The notes under the pieces are model-generated. The model ran no database searches and was not told the origin of the DNA. It saw only the letters and a program-made list of their open reading frames with translations. Shown piece after piece: positions 55,457-64,000 of a stretch of DNA of 64,000 nucleotides. Origin of the DNA: Hyphomicrobiaceae bacterium. Its GTDB lineage: Bacteria; Pseudomonadota; Alphaproteobacteria; Rhizobiales; Hyphomicrobiaceae. The stretch spans positions 1 through 64,000 of the forward strand of contig JAGRKV010000066.1 in NCBI GenBank assembly GCA_020442165.1, read 5' to 3'. Every line of letters begins with the position of its first letter. Position 1 is the stretch's first letter. The position numbers and the translations under genes are program-made.

Positions 55457-56905
55457 ATGGCCCCTTCCAAAAATCCCATGAACGTCTCGTTTCTGCAGGA
55501 ATTGATGACGACCGTCGCCGAGCAGGGCCGGGCGCTGATCCCAAAGGGGCTCATCTGGGGAGCCGAGTCGGCCGATATCACGACGCTATCGCGAGCATTG
55601 ATCTCCAGCCGTGGCGAGGCTGCGGGTGTCGCCATCGCACGCCAGATCCTGGAACTCTATAAGACCCTGGATATTGAGGAGCGGCGCGCCTTCTTCACGT
55701 TTTTGGGCAAAGAGATGCAGCCGGATCAGAGCGCGGTGGCTGCCGCCGCGGGCACCTATCTGAAGGCGCCCGATCCGCTGTCTCTTGCCCGCCTGCAAAA
55801 GGCAATCGAGAGCCCACGCCAGGAATTCTTCCGGCGATTGAACCTCGCGCCGGGTGCTACGTCCGGCATCGTTGGCATGCGCCGCGATCTGCTCGCCATG
55901 GGGCGGGGCGACGCCATGCTCAAGCTCGTTGACGATGATCTGAAGCACTTGCTCTATTCCTGGTTCAATCGCGGCTTCCTTGTACTGAAACGCATTGATT
56001 GGCAGACGCCCGCCGCGATCCTCGAAAAGATCATTGCCTACGAAGCCGTGCATCGCATCGAGAGCTGGGATGACCTGCGCCGCCGCCTGGACAGCCGCGA
56101 CCGCCGGTGCTTTGCCTATTTCCACCCGGCTCTGATCGACGAACCGCTGATCTTCGTGGAGGTGGCGCTGACGCATGAAATTTCCGATGCGATCGGCCCG
56201 CTTCTCAATGAACCGCCCAAGGGGACCGCAATCGAAGCGCCGACCACTGCGGTTTTCTATTCAATATCCAACTGCCAGGAGGGACTGAAGGGCATCTCGT
56301 TCGGCAATTTCCTCATCAAGCAGGTTGTTGAAGACCTGGTCCGCGAGTTGCCCACTCTGAAGACGTTCGTGACGTTGTCGCCAGTTCCAGGTTTCTCGCG
56401 CTGGCTGAAATCGGCAGACGGCCAAGCGAGCCGCAATCCTCTGACCGACGATGAGAAAGCGGCACTTTCCCTGCTCGATCGGCCGCGATGGCAGAACAAG
56501 GAACGGGCAACCAACGTGCTGGAAACACCGTTGATGGCCCTCGCTGCATCCTATTTCCTCACCGCCAAATCACCGGACGGGCGCCCGGTCGATCCGGTGG
56601 CGCGTTTCCACCTGGGCAATGGCGCCCGGCTGGAACGGCTCAACTTCCTGGGCGATACCTCGGCCAAGGGCCTAGCGCAGGCGCACGGCGTCATGGTCAA
56701 CTACCGGTACGATCTCAAGGAGATCGAAAAGAACCACGAGGCGTATGCCAACCAGGGCGCAGTTGCAGCATCCCGGCAGGTGCGCGGCCTGCTGCGCGCG
56801 GGAGATGCATCAAAGCGCACCGCCGAGGTCGGACGGCAAGTGCTCCTGGCACTGGAATCAGCGCGCGCCGTCCCGGCCCGTGGCGAGCCCCCATCCAAGA
56901 ATTGA
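55457..56905 (+). CDS. Malonyl-CoA decarboxylase
   Basis: Converts malonyl-CoA to acetyl-CoA and CO2. The helical N-terminal domain (residues 1-170, GIVGMRRDLLAM) and the GNAT-like catalytic domain are both present, with CFAYFHPALIDEPLIFVEVA, LTHEISDAIGPLL, GISFGNFLIKQVVEDL and TLSPVPGFSRWL. About 482 residues. The start may be GTG at 55445 (AGGAG 4 nt upstream) or this ATG (AGGAG 11 nt upstream). In rhizobia the gene is usually grouped with malonyl-CoA synthetase (matAB); here it stands alone. Confidence 0.93.
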   Translation: MAPSKNPMNVSFLQELMTTVAEQGRALIPKGLIWGAESADITTLSRALISSRGEAAGVAIARQILELYKTLDIEERRAFFTFLGKEMQPDQSAVAAAAGTYLKAPDPLSLARLQKAIESPRQEFFRRLNLAPGATSGIVGMRRDLLAMGRGDAMLKLVDDDLKHLLYSWFNRGFLVLKRIDWQTPAAILEKIIAYEAVHRIESWDDLRRRLDSRDRRCFAYFHPALIDEPLIFVEVALTHEISDAIGPLLNEPPKGTAIEAPTTAVFYSISNCQEGLKGISFGNFLIKQVVEDLVRELPTLKTFVTLSPVPGFSRWLKSADGQASRNPLTDDEKAALSLLDRPRWQNKERATNVLETPLMALAASYFLTAKSPDGRPVDPVARFHLGNGARLERLNFLGDTSAKGLAQAHGVMVNYRYDLKEIEKNHEAYANQGAVAASRQVRGLLRAGDASKRTAEVGRQVLLALESARAVPARGEPPSKN

Positions 56906-57215
56906 TGCACTGCCCTCTTAACACACCGAGCCGCTGGCTGGACGTTGATTTTCGCCCGTTCTCGCCAGGATTATGCGCTGTGAATCTGGGCGTTATGACC
57001 GGCGATTGAACCGGCCGGTTGAATTTGCCGTGAGCTGCCCCATTTTCACTGCGCCAGCCGCCAGGGCGTCGCTCCGGACGAACAAGCTGCAACGCGCGCC
57101 GCGGTCTTGTTTTGGGATGGCTGGCATGCACTTATGTGGCACGCAGCGGCTTGAGCAATTGGGCCGTTGCGAACGGCTTTTATGGCCGAAGGCGTTACGA
57201 TCTAAGGGACATGCG
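56906..57215. other. Intergenic region before the zinc metallopeptidase gene
   Basis: About 310 bp without a convincing gene. The open frame of the downstream gene continues through it, but the sequence before 57216 is unlike the family. Promoter presumably near 57150; nothing distinct seen. Confidence 0.4.
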
Positions 57216-58199
57216 ATGCGCTACGACGATCAGGACCGCGAAAGCAGCAATGTGGAAGACCGGCGCGGTCAAGGCGGCGGTGGTTTTCCCTTCCCTGGCG
57301 GAAGAGGTATCCAGATTCCGATCGGCGGCAAAGGTGGATTCAGCATCACGACGCTGCTGATCCTTGGCGCCATTATGCTCTTCTTCGGCGTCAACCCGCT
57401 GGACATCCTGACGGGTGGTGGCGGGCGCGGATTTGACGTGCCTGGCTTGCCGCGCATGGAACAGTCGCAACGCCCGACCGCCAACCGCAATCCTTTCGAT
57501 ATTCCCGGCCTCCCCGGAGGAAGCAAGCAGGCGCCGTCACAGACCGAGAGCAGCAACGACCAGATGGGGACCTTCATCAAGCGCGTGCTGGCCGATACCG
57601 AGGATGTCTGGAATCGTGTCTTCCAGTCGTTCGGCAAGAAATATTCAGATCCCCGCCTCGTGCTCTATTCGGGCGCGACCAGCACGGCCTGCGGCACTGG
57701 CATGTCTGCAATGGGGCCGTTCTATTGCCCCATCGATCAGAAGATCTATGTCGATCTCGCCTTCTATGACCAGTTGAAGCGCCGGTTCCAGGCGCCAGGT
57801 GACTTCGCACAGGCCTACGTGATCGCCCATGAGGTTGGCCACCATGTGCAGAAACTGCTCGGCATCGCGGACAAGGTGCAAAGCCTGAAGACGCGCATGA
57901 GCGAGCGCGATTCCAATGCGCTGCAAGTGCGCATGGAACTCCAGGCAGATTGCCTCGCCGGCGTATGGGCCAATCTCAACAACCAGCTCAACAAACGGCT
58001 GGAGCAGGGTGACATCGAGGAAGGCCTCAATGCCGCCAGCGCCATCGGTGACGACATGATCCAGAGAAAGACCCAAGGCTACGTCGTGCCTGACGCCTTC
58101 ACGCATGGTTCTTCCGCCCAGCGCGTGCGCTGGTTCCGCAAGGGCTTCGAGAACGGCCAGATGCAGTCGTGCGACACGTTCTCGACTGACAACCTGTGA
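57216..58199 (+). CDS. YpfJ-family neutral zinc metallopeptidase
   Basis: Membrane-anchored metallopeptidase. The zinc site is H205-E-V-G-H209 in VIAHEVGHHVQKLLG, with a distal acid in MELQADCLAGVWANL. One helix (FSITTLLILGAIMLFFGVNP) follows a Gly/Arg-rich cytoplasmic N-terminus, so the catalytic part is periplasmic. LVLYSGATSTACGTGMSAMG, then PFYCPIDQKIYVDLAF, is the family signature. 327 residues from the ATG preceded by AAGGGA. Confidence 0.92.
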   Translation: MRYDDQDRESSNVEDRRGQGGGGFPFPGGRGIQIPIGGKGGFSITTLLILGAIMLFFGVNPLDILTGGGGRGFDVPGLPRMEQSQRPTANRNPFDIPGLPGGSKQAPSQTESSNDQMGTFIKRVLADTEDVWNRVFQSFGKKYSDPRLVLYSGATSTACGTGMSAMGPFYCPIDQKIYVDLAFYDQLKRRFQAPGDFAQAYVIAHEVGHHVQKLLGIADKVQSLKTRMSERDSNALQVRMELQADCLAGVWANLNNQLNKRLEQGDIEEGLNAASAIGDDMIQRKTQGYVVPDAFTHGSSAQRVRWFRKGFENGQMQSCDTFSTDNL

Positions 58200-58241
58200 C
58201 GCCGTGAACGGGTAGCATCGAAGCAAGCGAGGAATGCGCGC

Positions 58242-58910
58242 GTGGGCTCGGTAGATAAGATCAACGACCTGCTCGACGTACCAGGGCTGGACGACGAGGC
58301 CCGGCGTCTCCTGGTTGGCCGGTACGAGCCCATATCGGCGCCGGAGGGAACCGTGTTGTTCCAGCCAGGGCAGGCGTGCGAGCGTCTGGTGTTGCTGACG
58401 GAAGGTCTTGTACGGGTACGCATGGTCTCGGAGTCTGGCCGCGAGATTGAGCTTTATCGCGTGCGGCCAGGCGAGACATGCGTCATGTCGATTGCCTGCA
58501 TGATGGGCGAGCGGCCCTATCAGGCGGAAGGTATTGCCGACCAGGACATCAAGGGCGTTTCGATCAGCCGCGGTCTTTTCCGCGAAATGCTGGCTGAATC
58601 GACGGCCTTCCGCGATGCCGTCATCACCGTGCAGACACGCCGCGTCTTCGATCTGGTCAGCCTCGTCGATGAACTGGCATTTCATCGCACCGAATCGCGC
58701 CTTGCCTCCCGTTTGTTGCAGCGCGCCGATAAGACCGACAGCGTGGCCGAGACCCACCAGGAGCTGGCGCTCGACATCGGCACCGCGCGCGAAGTGGTAA
58801 GCCGCAGGTTGAAGCGGTTCGAGACGCAGGGCCTCGTGGCGCTGGAACGCGGCCGGGTGCGAATTCTCGATCGTGTGGGCTTGAGCGCGCTGACCGGCGC
58901 CGAGATCTGA
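58242..58910 (+). CDS. Crp/Fnr-family transcriptional regulator
   Basis: Two-domain regulator. The N-terminal cyclic-nucleotide-binding-like barrel spans residues 15-130 (PEGTVLFQPGQACERLVLLT, VRPGETCVMSIACMMGE) and the winged helix is at 150-215 (HQELALDIGTAREVVSRRLK). The three-cysteine N-terminus of FNR is absent, so oxygen sensing by an Fe-S cluster is unlikely; cysteines in the barrel (ETC, IAC) could be redox-active. 222 residues, GTG start. A CRP-like palindrome stands 190 bp after its stop, ahead of a DUF2892 gene, a likely target. Confidence 0.9.
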   Translation: MGSVDKINDLLDVPGLDDEARRLLVGRYEPISAPEGTVLFQPGQACERLVLLTEGLVRVRMVSESGREIELYRVRPGETCVMSIACMMGERPYQAEGIADQDIKGVSISRGLFREMLAESTAFRDAVITVQTRRVFDLVSLVDELAFHRTESRLASRLLQRADKTDSVAETHQELALDIGTAREVVSRRLKRFETQGLVALERGRVRILDRVGLSALTGAEI

Positions 58911-58917
58911 CGGCGCA

Positions 58918-59024
58918 GAGCATGTTTCGCTGAAGTGTGGTGCGGTTCAGCATGAAAAGCATGCATAAAGCAGAACGACAGAGCGTGCGCTCGTTTTCAT
59001 GAAAAATGGACGCGCTTTAGCGTC
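58918..59024. repeat. Intergenic palindrome cluster
   Basis: Imperfect repeat GCATG...CTGAA against TTCAG...GCATGC (58920-58964), a perfect GAGCG-TG-CGCTC (58981-58992) and a hairpin GACGC-GCTTTA-GCGTC (59009-59024) followed by GTTTCT. The last hairpin may terminate the Crp/Fnr transcript. It contains GCGCTTTAG, also found in the element at 3776. Possibly a dispersed intergenic repeat. Confidence 0.5.
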
Positions 59025-59098
59025 GTTTCTCAGCAGCGAATAAGGCGGAAGTGATCGCCGGCGCGTGCTGTCGCTCTCCGGCAATCGCCAAGAGCCAA

Positions 59099-59114
59099 TG
59101 TGATCGGCGTCACG
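59099..59114. promoter_or_regulatory. CRP-like binding site
   Basis: TGTGATCGGCGTCACG fits TGTGA-N6-TCACA with one mismatch. It lies 162 bp before the DUF2892 start and 189 bp after the Crp/Fnr gene. Confidence 0.6.
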
Positions 59115-59275
59115 GACAATTTCACCGCAGGCCGATAGAAGACCCTGAGCGATTTGCGCGCCATTCCAAAGCAGATGAGACCGCAAACGCGCCCAAGGTC
59201 CTCGAAAAACACAGCTATCGTGGCGTAACTTCGGAATTCTGCCGCAAGCTGTCACCCAAAGACGAAGGAACGCCC

Positions 59276-59479
59276 ATGTCTACGAACGTCGGTACTATCG
59301 ATCGCGTGCTGCGCATCATCGTCGGAGCAGCGCTTGTCGCTTTGGCACTGGGTTATCTGCCGGGCTTTGCGCCAAACCCATTGGGCTGGATTGGCGTCGT
59401 GCCGCTGCTGACAGCCGTGGTCGGCTATTGCCCGGCCTATTCCATTCTCGGCATCAATTCATGCGGCAAGCGGGCGTAA
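59276..59479 (+). CDS. DUF2892 (YgaP-like transmembrane) protein
   Basis: 67-residue inner-membrane protein with two helices, RVLRIIVGAALVALALGYLP and WIGVVPLLTAVVGYCPAYSI. The CPAYxxLGINSC end is the family signature and is the part found fused to rhodanese in YgaP; the two cysteines may handle sulfane sulfur. AAGGAA precedes the ATG. The upstream CRP-like site and adjoining Crp/Fnr gene suggest local control. An intrinsic terminator follows. Confidence 0.9.
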   Translation: MSTNVGTIDRVLRIIVGAALVALALGYLPGFAPNPLGWIGVVPLLTAVVGYCPAYSILGINSCGKRA

Positions 59480-59551
59480 CATCCGCGACGCAAAGGCAGG
59501 CAGGAGATCCAGCCTGCGATTGAGTCAGCAGCTGATGTCGTTGAGTAGCAG

Positions 59552-59584
59552 GCGAGGCGGTAATCAAGCCGCCTTGCTTTTTTT
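59552..59584 (+). terminator. Intrinsic terminator after DUF2892 gene
   Basis: GCGAGGCGG (59552-59560) and CCGCCTTGC (59569-59577) with an 8-nt loop, followed by T7. It lies between the DUF2892 gene and the converging SPOR-like gene. Confidence 0.85.
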
Positions 59585-59605
59585 GTGCGTTGCTCCATGC
59601 AACAC

Positions 59606-60730
59606 CTACAGCGCATTGCCTGTGAAGGCATCGACGCTGCAGGGGATCCCCTTCGAAATCAACTCGGCGCAAAGATTGTGTGCCGCATTCTCACTCTGCA
59701 GCGGTCCTGCGACCAGCGAATAGGGCGCCGAAGGCGAACTGCCGGTCACGTAGCGCGGCTCCAGGGCGCCCAGCGCGCTGCCATGCCGATCGGTCATCAA
59801 ACTCCAGCTGAGACGGAGGGCATCAATCGAAGGCCCAGCCGTCAACCGGACACCGACTTGCGCTTGTGAGCGCGTCACCACCGCCGGCCCAAAGGCTATC
59901 GGATCCGTTACAGGATCTGCCGGCTTCGGCTTGGCCGCCTGGAGAGCGAGGGGCGAAGCCACACTGCCCGTTTCGATACCTGAAGACCGCGGCTCACCAC
60001 CCGGCGTTACAGGGAGCGTTGCGCGCACGATCTGCTTGATGGGCCCGGCAGACTTTTGTGCTGCCGCGATCCGGGCGGCAACCTCGGCCGGCCGGCGGGC
60101 AGGTGGGGGTATCGCGATTTCCGGCGCCGGTTCCGCAGCCGCCGTCTGCGTTGGCGCTGTGTCCTTGGGCGTCGCGTTGACAAGCTCGAAGGTGCGCGGC
60201 GCCGCCGGGGTTGCGCCAGGAGCTGTGGCAGCAAGTCTGGCCGGCGGCTCAGCTGATGCATCGGCTGCCACCAATGCGCCATTGGGTGCGTCATTGGCAG
60301 CCGTATCGGTTGCCGTTGAGCGCGGTCCCGCAGCGGATTTCCGCGCAGCTTCCAACTCGCGCTTGATCTCACCCATGCTGAGGTCCTTCGCCCTCAGATC
60401 CGCATCGCGCTGCGCCAGCAGCCCGCGCAACCGCCGCACTTCCGTCTGCGTGGCGATAAGCGTCTTGCGCAATTGGATGGTTTCGGGCGTCGGCATGTTG
60501 GCACTGCGCGCGTCGTTGCCTTGAGGCTGGCTGAGACTGCGGCCAAGGGCCGGGAACCAGTCAAGCAGAACAGCAGGCTTGGCCGTCATCGCGACGACGT
60601 AGATGCCGGCGGCAAGCGCCAAAACCGCCCACAGCGAATAGTAAAGCAGCGTGCGCGGGCGCCGTGACGCGCTCGTGCGGACCATGTCGGCTGGCATTTC
60701 AGGGGGGGAAAGGCTCAACGTATCGGACAT
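59606..60730 (-). CDS. Membrane-anchored coiled-coil protein with SPOR-like C-terminus
   Basis: 374 residues. A cytoplasmic N-terminus with RRPRTLLYYSLWAVLALAAG forms one membrane span; residues 80-130 are a coiled coil (TEVRRLRGLLAQRDADLRAK, then DLSMGEIKRELEAARKS); a long Ala/Pro-rich linker follows. The last 45 residues (PYSLVAGPLQSENAAHNLCA, then ELISKGIPCSVDAFTG) look like a degenerate SPOR domain, which binds denuded peptidoglycan at the septum. Two cysteines in that domain could pair. Alternative: a scaffold of unrelated function. Confidence 0.7.
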   Translation of the reverse strand: MSDTLSLSPPEMPADMVRTSASRRPRTLLYYSLWAVLALAAGIYVVAMTAKPAVLLDWFPALGRSLSQPQGNDARSANMPTPETIQLRKTLIATQTEVRRLRGLLAQRDADLRAKDLSMGEIKRELEAARKSAAGPRSTATDTAANDAPNGALVAADASAEPPARLAATAPGATPAAPRTFELVNATPKDTAPTQTAAAEPAPEIAIPPPARRPAEVAARIAAAQKSAGPIKQIVRATLPVTPGGEPRSSGIETGSVASPLALQAAKPKPADPVTDPIAFGPAVVTRSQAQVGVRLTAGPSIDALRLSWSLMTDRHGSALGALEPRYVTGSSPSAPYSLVAGPLQSENAAHNLCAELISKGIPCSVDAFTGNAL

Positions 60731-61377
60731 CGTTCCTCGTCAGGATCCCTGCTCGTCTCAGGACCGCGATCAGGCTCTTTCGCTGTTCGTGGTGGCCGCC
60801 CGGCAATGCGCGTGGATGGCTGCAAAACAACCATGCCGGGCTGCCACTCCACATCCGGGAACAGCCCGCCACGCCCTTGCCGTCGTTGTCCAAACCGTAC
60901 AAATGAGCCAAAATCCGCAGTCTGGTTGCGGTTGCATCTTGGTTTGCACGCTGTCTGAGTCCCTAAAGCTAATCAATCGCCCGGGCAGGGCTGTTGCAAA
61001 ACTGCCTGTGGAGCGATCAGCTGACCGGGCGCTTGATTGTGCCGGGGTTCTGCCTATTTTGCGCCAGCCAAACCGGGCAGCTAGGGCAAGTGGCTGGATT
61101 TGAGGTCACTCAGATGGCGTCGATGTGCCGGGATGGGACGGGCTGTGATATGGGCAGTTCACACGGAACCGGTATGAGTTTTGCTCTGTAGGCATAGAGT
61201 CTCGCTACGTTTTCTCCATATTTAGGCGCGCATGAGAGATTAGGCGGCGCCCGCCACAGGTCAACGGCGGCCGGTCTCACGTTGCGGCGAGAGGTGACCT
61301 TGGCGGCTTGTAGTCAGTGGGTGGGGGGTACAACCCCGAAGCAGGTTAGGTTCGAACATTAAGTTCTGAGAGGACTG
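60731..61377. other. Long intergenic region before glmU
   Basis: About 650 bp with no convincing gene on either strand. Short open frames (for example 60651-61103 plus, 60770-60976 minus) have no recognisable features. A small hairpin GGGG-TACAA-CCCC at 61325-61337 lies 41 bp ahead of glmU. The length would allow a small RNA, but I see no T-tract-ended stem that marks one. Confidence 0.45.
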
Positions 61378-62742
61378 ATGACGGCGACGCCATTGATGAT
61401 CGTAGTGCTGGCCGCAGGCAAAGGCACCCGCATGAATTCAGACCTCCCCAAGGTCCTGCATGCGGTCGCCGGATTGCCCTTGCTGGGCCATGTCCTCGCT
61501 CTCGCCGGCGAAGCAGCGGCCAATTCCATTGCCGTCGTGGTCGGTCCCGGCATGGACAACGTCCGCAATGCCGCGCAAAAGATGGCACCGGTGGCAGAGG
61601 TTTTCACCCAGACCGAACAGCTCGGCACCGCCGATGCCGTGAAAGCCGCACTGCCTGCAATCCGCAATCATCACGGTGACGTCATCGTGCTTTATGCCGA
61701 TACGCCGCTGATCGAGGTTGCCACCATCACTCATTTGCGCCGCGCCCTCGACACCGGCGCCGCCGTGGCCGTGCTCGGTTTTGAAGCCGAGGACCCTGCA
61801 GGATATGGCCGATTGTTGACGAGTGCGGACGGCGAGCTCGTGGCCATCCGCGAGCACAAGGATGCCAATTTCGCCGAACTGCATGTGCGCATGTGCAACT
61901 CAGGCGTCATGGCCTTCCGCGTCGACGACTTGGCAGGTGTGCTGGAGCGCATCGGCAATCGCAACGCCAACGGCGAATACTATCTGACCGACGCTGTCGA
62001 GATCATTCGTGGCGACGGCGGCCGCGCCGCGGTCGTGCGCTGCCGCGAATCGGAAGTCCTCGGCATCAACTCCCGCGCAGAGTTGGCTCAGGCCGAAGCA
62101 ATCTTCCAGCGCCGGCGCCGGCGCGAAGCCTTGGCGGCGGGCGTAACCCTGATCGCACCCGAAACGGTCTGGTTTTCATATGACACGAAGCTGGGCCGAG
62201 ACGTTGCGATACAACCCAACGTCTATTTCGGTCCCGGTGTCGTCGTTGAGGATGGCGTCGAAATTCTCGCCAACTGCCATATCGAAGGCGCACGCATCGG
62301 CAAGAACGCCCGTATCGGACCGTTCGCACGCCTGCGGCCTGGTGCCGCTCTGGGCACCGACGTGCATGTCGGCAATTTTGTCGAGGTGAAGAACGTGACG
62401 ATGGGAGCGGGCGCCAAGGCCAACCATTTGTCGTATCTCGGTGACGGCAGCGTCGGCGCCAAGGCGAACATCGGCGCCGGCACCATCTTTTGCAACTATG
62501 ACGGCTTCTTCAAACACAAGACTGTCGTGGGCGAGGAGGCTTTCGTCGGTTCCAACTCGGCCCTGGTCGCGCCCGTGACCATAGGCGATGGTGCCTTTGT
62601 GGGTTCGGGTAGCGTCATCACCAAGGACGTTGCGCCCGGCAGTCTGGCACTGGAACGCTCATCACAAGAGGAACGGCAGGGCTGGGCGGAAAAATTCCGC
62701 ATCATGATGCGCAAGAAGAAGGCGGCCGCCGGCAAGAGCTGA
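61378..62742 (+). CDS. glmU: Bifunctional GlmU (N-acetylglucosamine-1-phosphate uridyltransferase / glucosamine-1-phosphate acetyltransferase)
   Basis: Makes UDP-GlcNAc for peptidoglycan and lipopolysaccharide. The N-terminal uridyltransferase has LAAGKGTRMNSDLPKVLH and EQLGTADAVKAA; the C-terminal left-handed beta-helix has hexapeptide repeats and VEVKNVTMGAGAKANHLSYL, then GDGSVGAKANIGAGTIFCNY. 454 residues. AGAGGA precedes the ATG. glmS follows 69 bp downstream, so the pathway's two ends are co-located. Confidence 0.97.
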   Translation: MTATPLMIVVLAAGKGTRMNSDLPKVLHAVAGLPLLGHVLALAGEAAANSIAVVVGPGMDNVRNAAQKMAPVAEVFTQTEQLGTADAVKAALPAIRNHHGDVIVLYADTPLIEVATITHLRRALDTGAAVAVLGFEAEDPAGYGRLLTSADGELVAIREHKDANFAELHVRMCNSGVMAFRVDDLAGVLERIGNRNANGEYYLTDAVEIIRGDGGRAAVVRCRESEVLGINSRAELAQAEAIFQRRRRREALAAGVTLIAPETVWFSYDTKLGRDVAIQPNVYFGPGVVVEDGVEILANCHIEGARIGKNARIGPFARLRPGAALGTDVHVGNFVEVKNVTMGAGAKANHLSYLGDGSVGAKANIGAGTIFCNYDGFFKHKTVVGEEAFVGSNSALVAPVTIGDGAFVGSGSVITKDVAPGSLALERSSQEERQGWAEKFRIMMRKKKAAAGKS

Positions 62743-62811
62743 ACTATAGACGGCAACGAATGACCGGCAGCAAGAGCCGGCACTCCACTGCAAAAAAGCG
62801 AGCATGAGATC

Positions 62812-64000
62812 ATGTGTGGCATCGTTGGCATTCTCGGCACCAAACCCGTCGCGTTGGACTTGGTCGATGCGCTCCGTCGCCTCGAATACCGGGGATATGA
62901 TTCCGCCGGCATCGCAACGGTCGAGAACGGCAGGCTTGGCAGACGGCGCGCGGAAGGCAAGCTGCGCAATCTGGAACATCGCCTGGTCGAGGAACCGCTG
63001 AAGGGGCACGTCGGCATCGGCCACACGCGATGGGCAACACATGGCCGGCCCACCGAACGCAACGCGCACCCGCACATGAGCCCCCGCGTGTCCGTCGTTC
63101 ATAACGGCATCATCGAGAATTTCCGCGAGCTGCGCGAAGCCCTCACGGCCAAGGGCCATGTGTTTGAGACAGAGACCGACACCGAGGCCGTCGTCCACCT
63201 CATCACCCACGAGATGGACAAGGGGCTGGGACCCGTTGATGCCGTCAAGGCCACGCTGAAGCAGCTGGAAGGCGCATTCGCGCTCGCGATCATCTTTGCC
63301 GGTCAAGACAACCTCATGATGGCCGCCAGGCTCGGCAGCCCGCTGGTGATCGGGCACGGCGAAGGCGAGATGTACCTGGGCTCGGATGCAATCGCGCTAG
63401 CGCCTTTTACCGACACCGTCACTTACCTTGAAGAGGGCGACTTTGCCGTGCTGTCGCACAACGGCGCGCAGGTCTTCGACAAGAGCGGTGCGCCGGTCGA
63501 ACGAAACGCGGTTAAATCGCAGGCGAACGCGCTTTTGGTCGACAAGGGCAACCACCGCCACTTCATGGCCAAGGAGATCCACGAGCAGCCTGAAGTCATC
63601 AGCCACACGTTGGCGCACTACCTCGACATGGCTGACGGCACCGTCCGCATTCCCGACGTCGGCATAGATCTCGCTACGATTCCGCGGGTCACGATCTCCG
63701 CCTGCGGCACGGCCTATTACGCAGGCCTTGTCGGCAAGTACTGGATTGAGCGCTTTGCCCGCGTTCCCGTTGAGATCGATATTGCATCGGAGCTGCGTTA
63801 CCGCGAAGCGCCGCTGCCGCCTGGCGGCCTCGCCATTTTCGTATCGCAGTCGGGAGAGACGGCGGACACATTGGCGACGCTGCGCTACTGCAAGGAGAAC
63901 GGCCAGCGCATCGCCTCCGTCGTCAACGTGCGGACCTCGACCATCGCGCGCGAGAGTGACGTCGTGCTGCCGACGCTCGCCGGGCCTGAAATCGGCGTCG
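62812..64000 (+). CDS. glmS: Glutamine-fructose-6-phosphate aminotransferase, C-terminus cut by window edge
   Basis: Forms glucosamine-6-phosphate from fructose-6-phosphate and glutamine. Cys2 is the nucleophile (MCGIVGILGTKPVALDLVDA), followed by LEYRGYDSAGIATVE and HTRWATHGRPTERNAHPH in the glutaminase domain; the isomerase domain begins ISACGTAYYAGLVGKYWIER and reaches SQSGETADTLATLRY before the window ends. About 396 codons are present of roughly 608. No glmS ribozyme is expected or seen in the 69-bp gap, which has only a CCGGC/GCCGG hairpin. Confidence 0.97.
   Translation, partial: MCGIVGILGTKPVALDLVDALRRLEYRGYDSAGIATVENGRLGRRRAEGKLRNLEHRLVEEPLKGHVGIGHTRWATHGRPTERNAHPHMSPRVSVVHNGIIENFRELREALTAKGHVFETETDTEAVVHLITHEMDKGLGPVDAVKATLKQLEGAFALAIIFAGQDNLMMAARLGSPLVIGHGEGEMYLGSDAIALAPFTDTVTYLEEGDFAVLSHNGAQVFDKSGAPVERNAVKSQANALLVDKGNHRHFMAKEIHEQPEVISHTLAHYLDMADGTVRIPDVGIDLATIPRVTISACGTAYYAGLVGKYWIERFARVPVEIDIASELRYREAPLPPGGLAIFVSQSGETADTLATLRYCKENGQRIASVVNVRTSTIARESDVVLPTLAGPEIGV

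Noticed and set aside
61144..61163. TGTGA and TCACA half-sites before glmU
   Set aside because: The spacer is 10 bp rather than 6, so it does not fit a CRP site.

Overview
The window is one contiguous, GC-rich stretch of an alphaproteobacterial chromosome, most like the order Hyphomicrobiales (Rhizobiales; a Hyphomicrobium-type relative is plausible but unproven). The support is gene order: tmk-holB-metG-tatD-MBL; purF-cvpA-radA-alr-dnaB next to rplI-DUF2232-rpsR-rpsF; purC-purS-purQ-purL with FKBP, BolA and a CGFS glutaredoxin; and a DUF1476 (ATPase-inhibitor zeta) gene beside purC. No rRNA, CRISPR array or intact insertion sequence was seen.

Layout. 1-1001: the edge of an integrated element, with a P4-type integrase running off the left end and facing away from a tRNA-Ser(UGA). 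1469-9011: forward block of cell-envelope genes (rlpA, a D-Ala-D-Ala carboxypeptidase) and the tmk/holB/metG/tatD/MBL operon. 9053-20973: reverse block with an SDR, a TAXI-type binding protein with an odd helical tail, purF-cvpA-radA-alr-dnaB, and the S6-S18-DUF2232-L9 operon. 21391-31919: a transglutaminase-like protease, icd, a PAP2 phosphatase, a SPOUT methyltransferase with an extra N-terminal region, rpsD, a SulP transporter with an XRE regulator, and a PqiA-like protein. 32078-44397: the purine genes and bolA/grxD all lie on the minus strand but are interrupted by plus-strand genes for small secreted or membrane proteins of unknown function. Two of these secreted proteins are paralogues and lie on either side of purL. 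44778-55243: DUF1476, an alpha/beta hydrolase, a double-Excalibur protein, an enoyl-CoA hydratase, a SoeB-SoeC-like pair (sulfite dehydrogenase Fe-S and membrane subunits) without its catalytic subunit, the EF-P modification set epmB-epmA-efp, and several unrecognised genes. 55457-64000: malonyl-CoA decarboxylase, a YpfJ-type zinc metallopeptidase, a Crp/Fnr regulator with a CRP-like palindrome in front of a DUF2892 gene, a SPOR-like membrane protein, glmU, and glmS cut by the right edge.

Most of the window is housekeeping. The best leads are: (1) soeBC without soeA, preceded by an ATTC-N8-GAAT palindrome of the type bound by persulfide-sensing ArsR repressors and by a 28-codon ORF overlapping soeB; (2) the paralogous secreted proteins around purL; (3) small genes at 35274 (41 aa, very basic) and 42296 (45 aa, one membrane helix); (4) the interrupted pur cluster; (5) the integrase with a triple-repeat operator-like region.

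All calls come from reading the sequence. Family names rest on motif recognition, not database searches.
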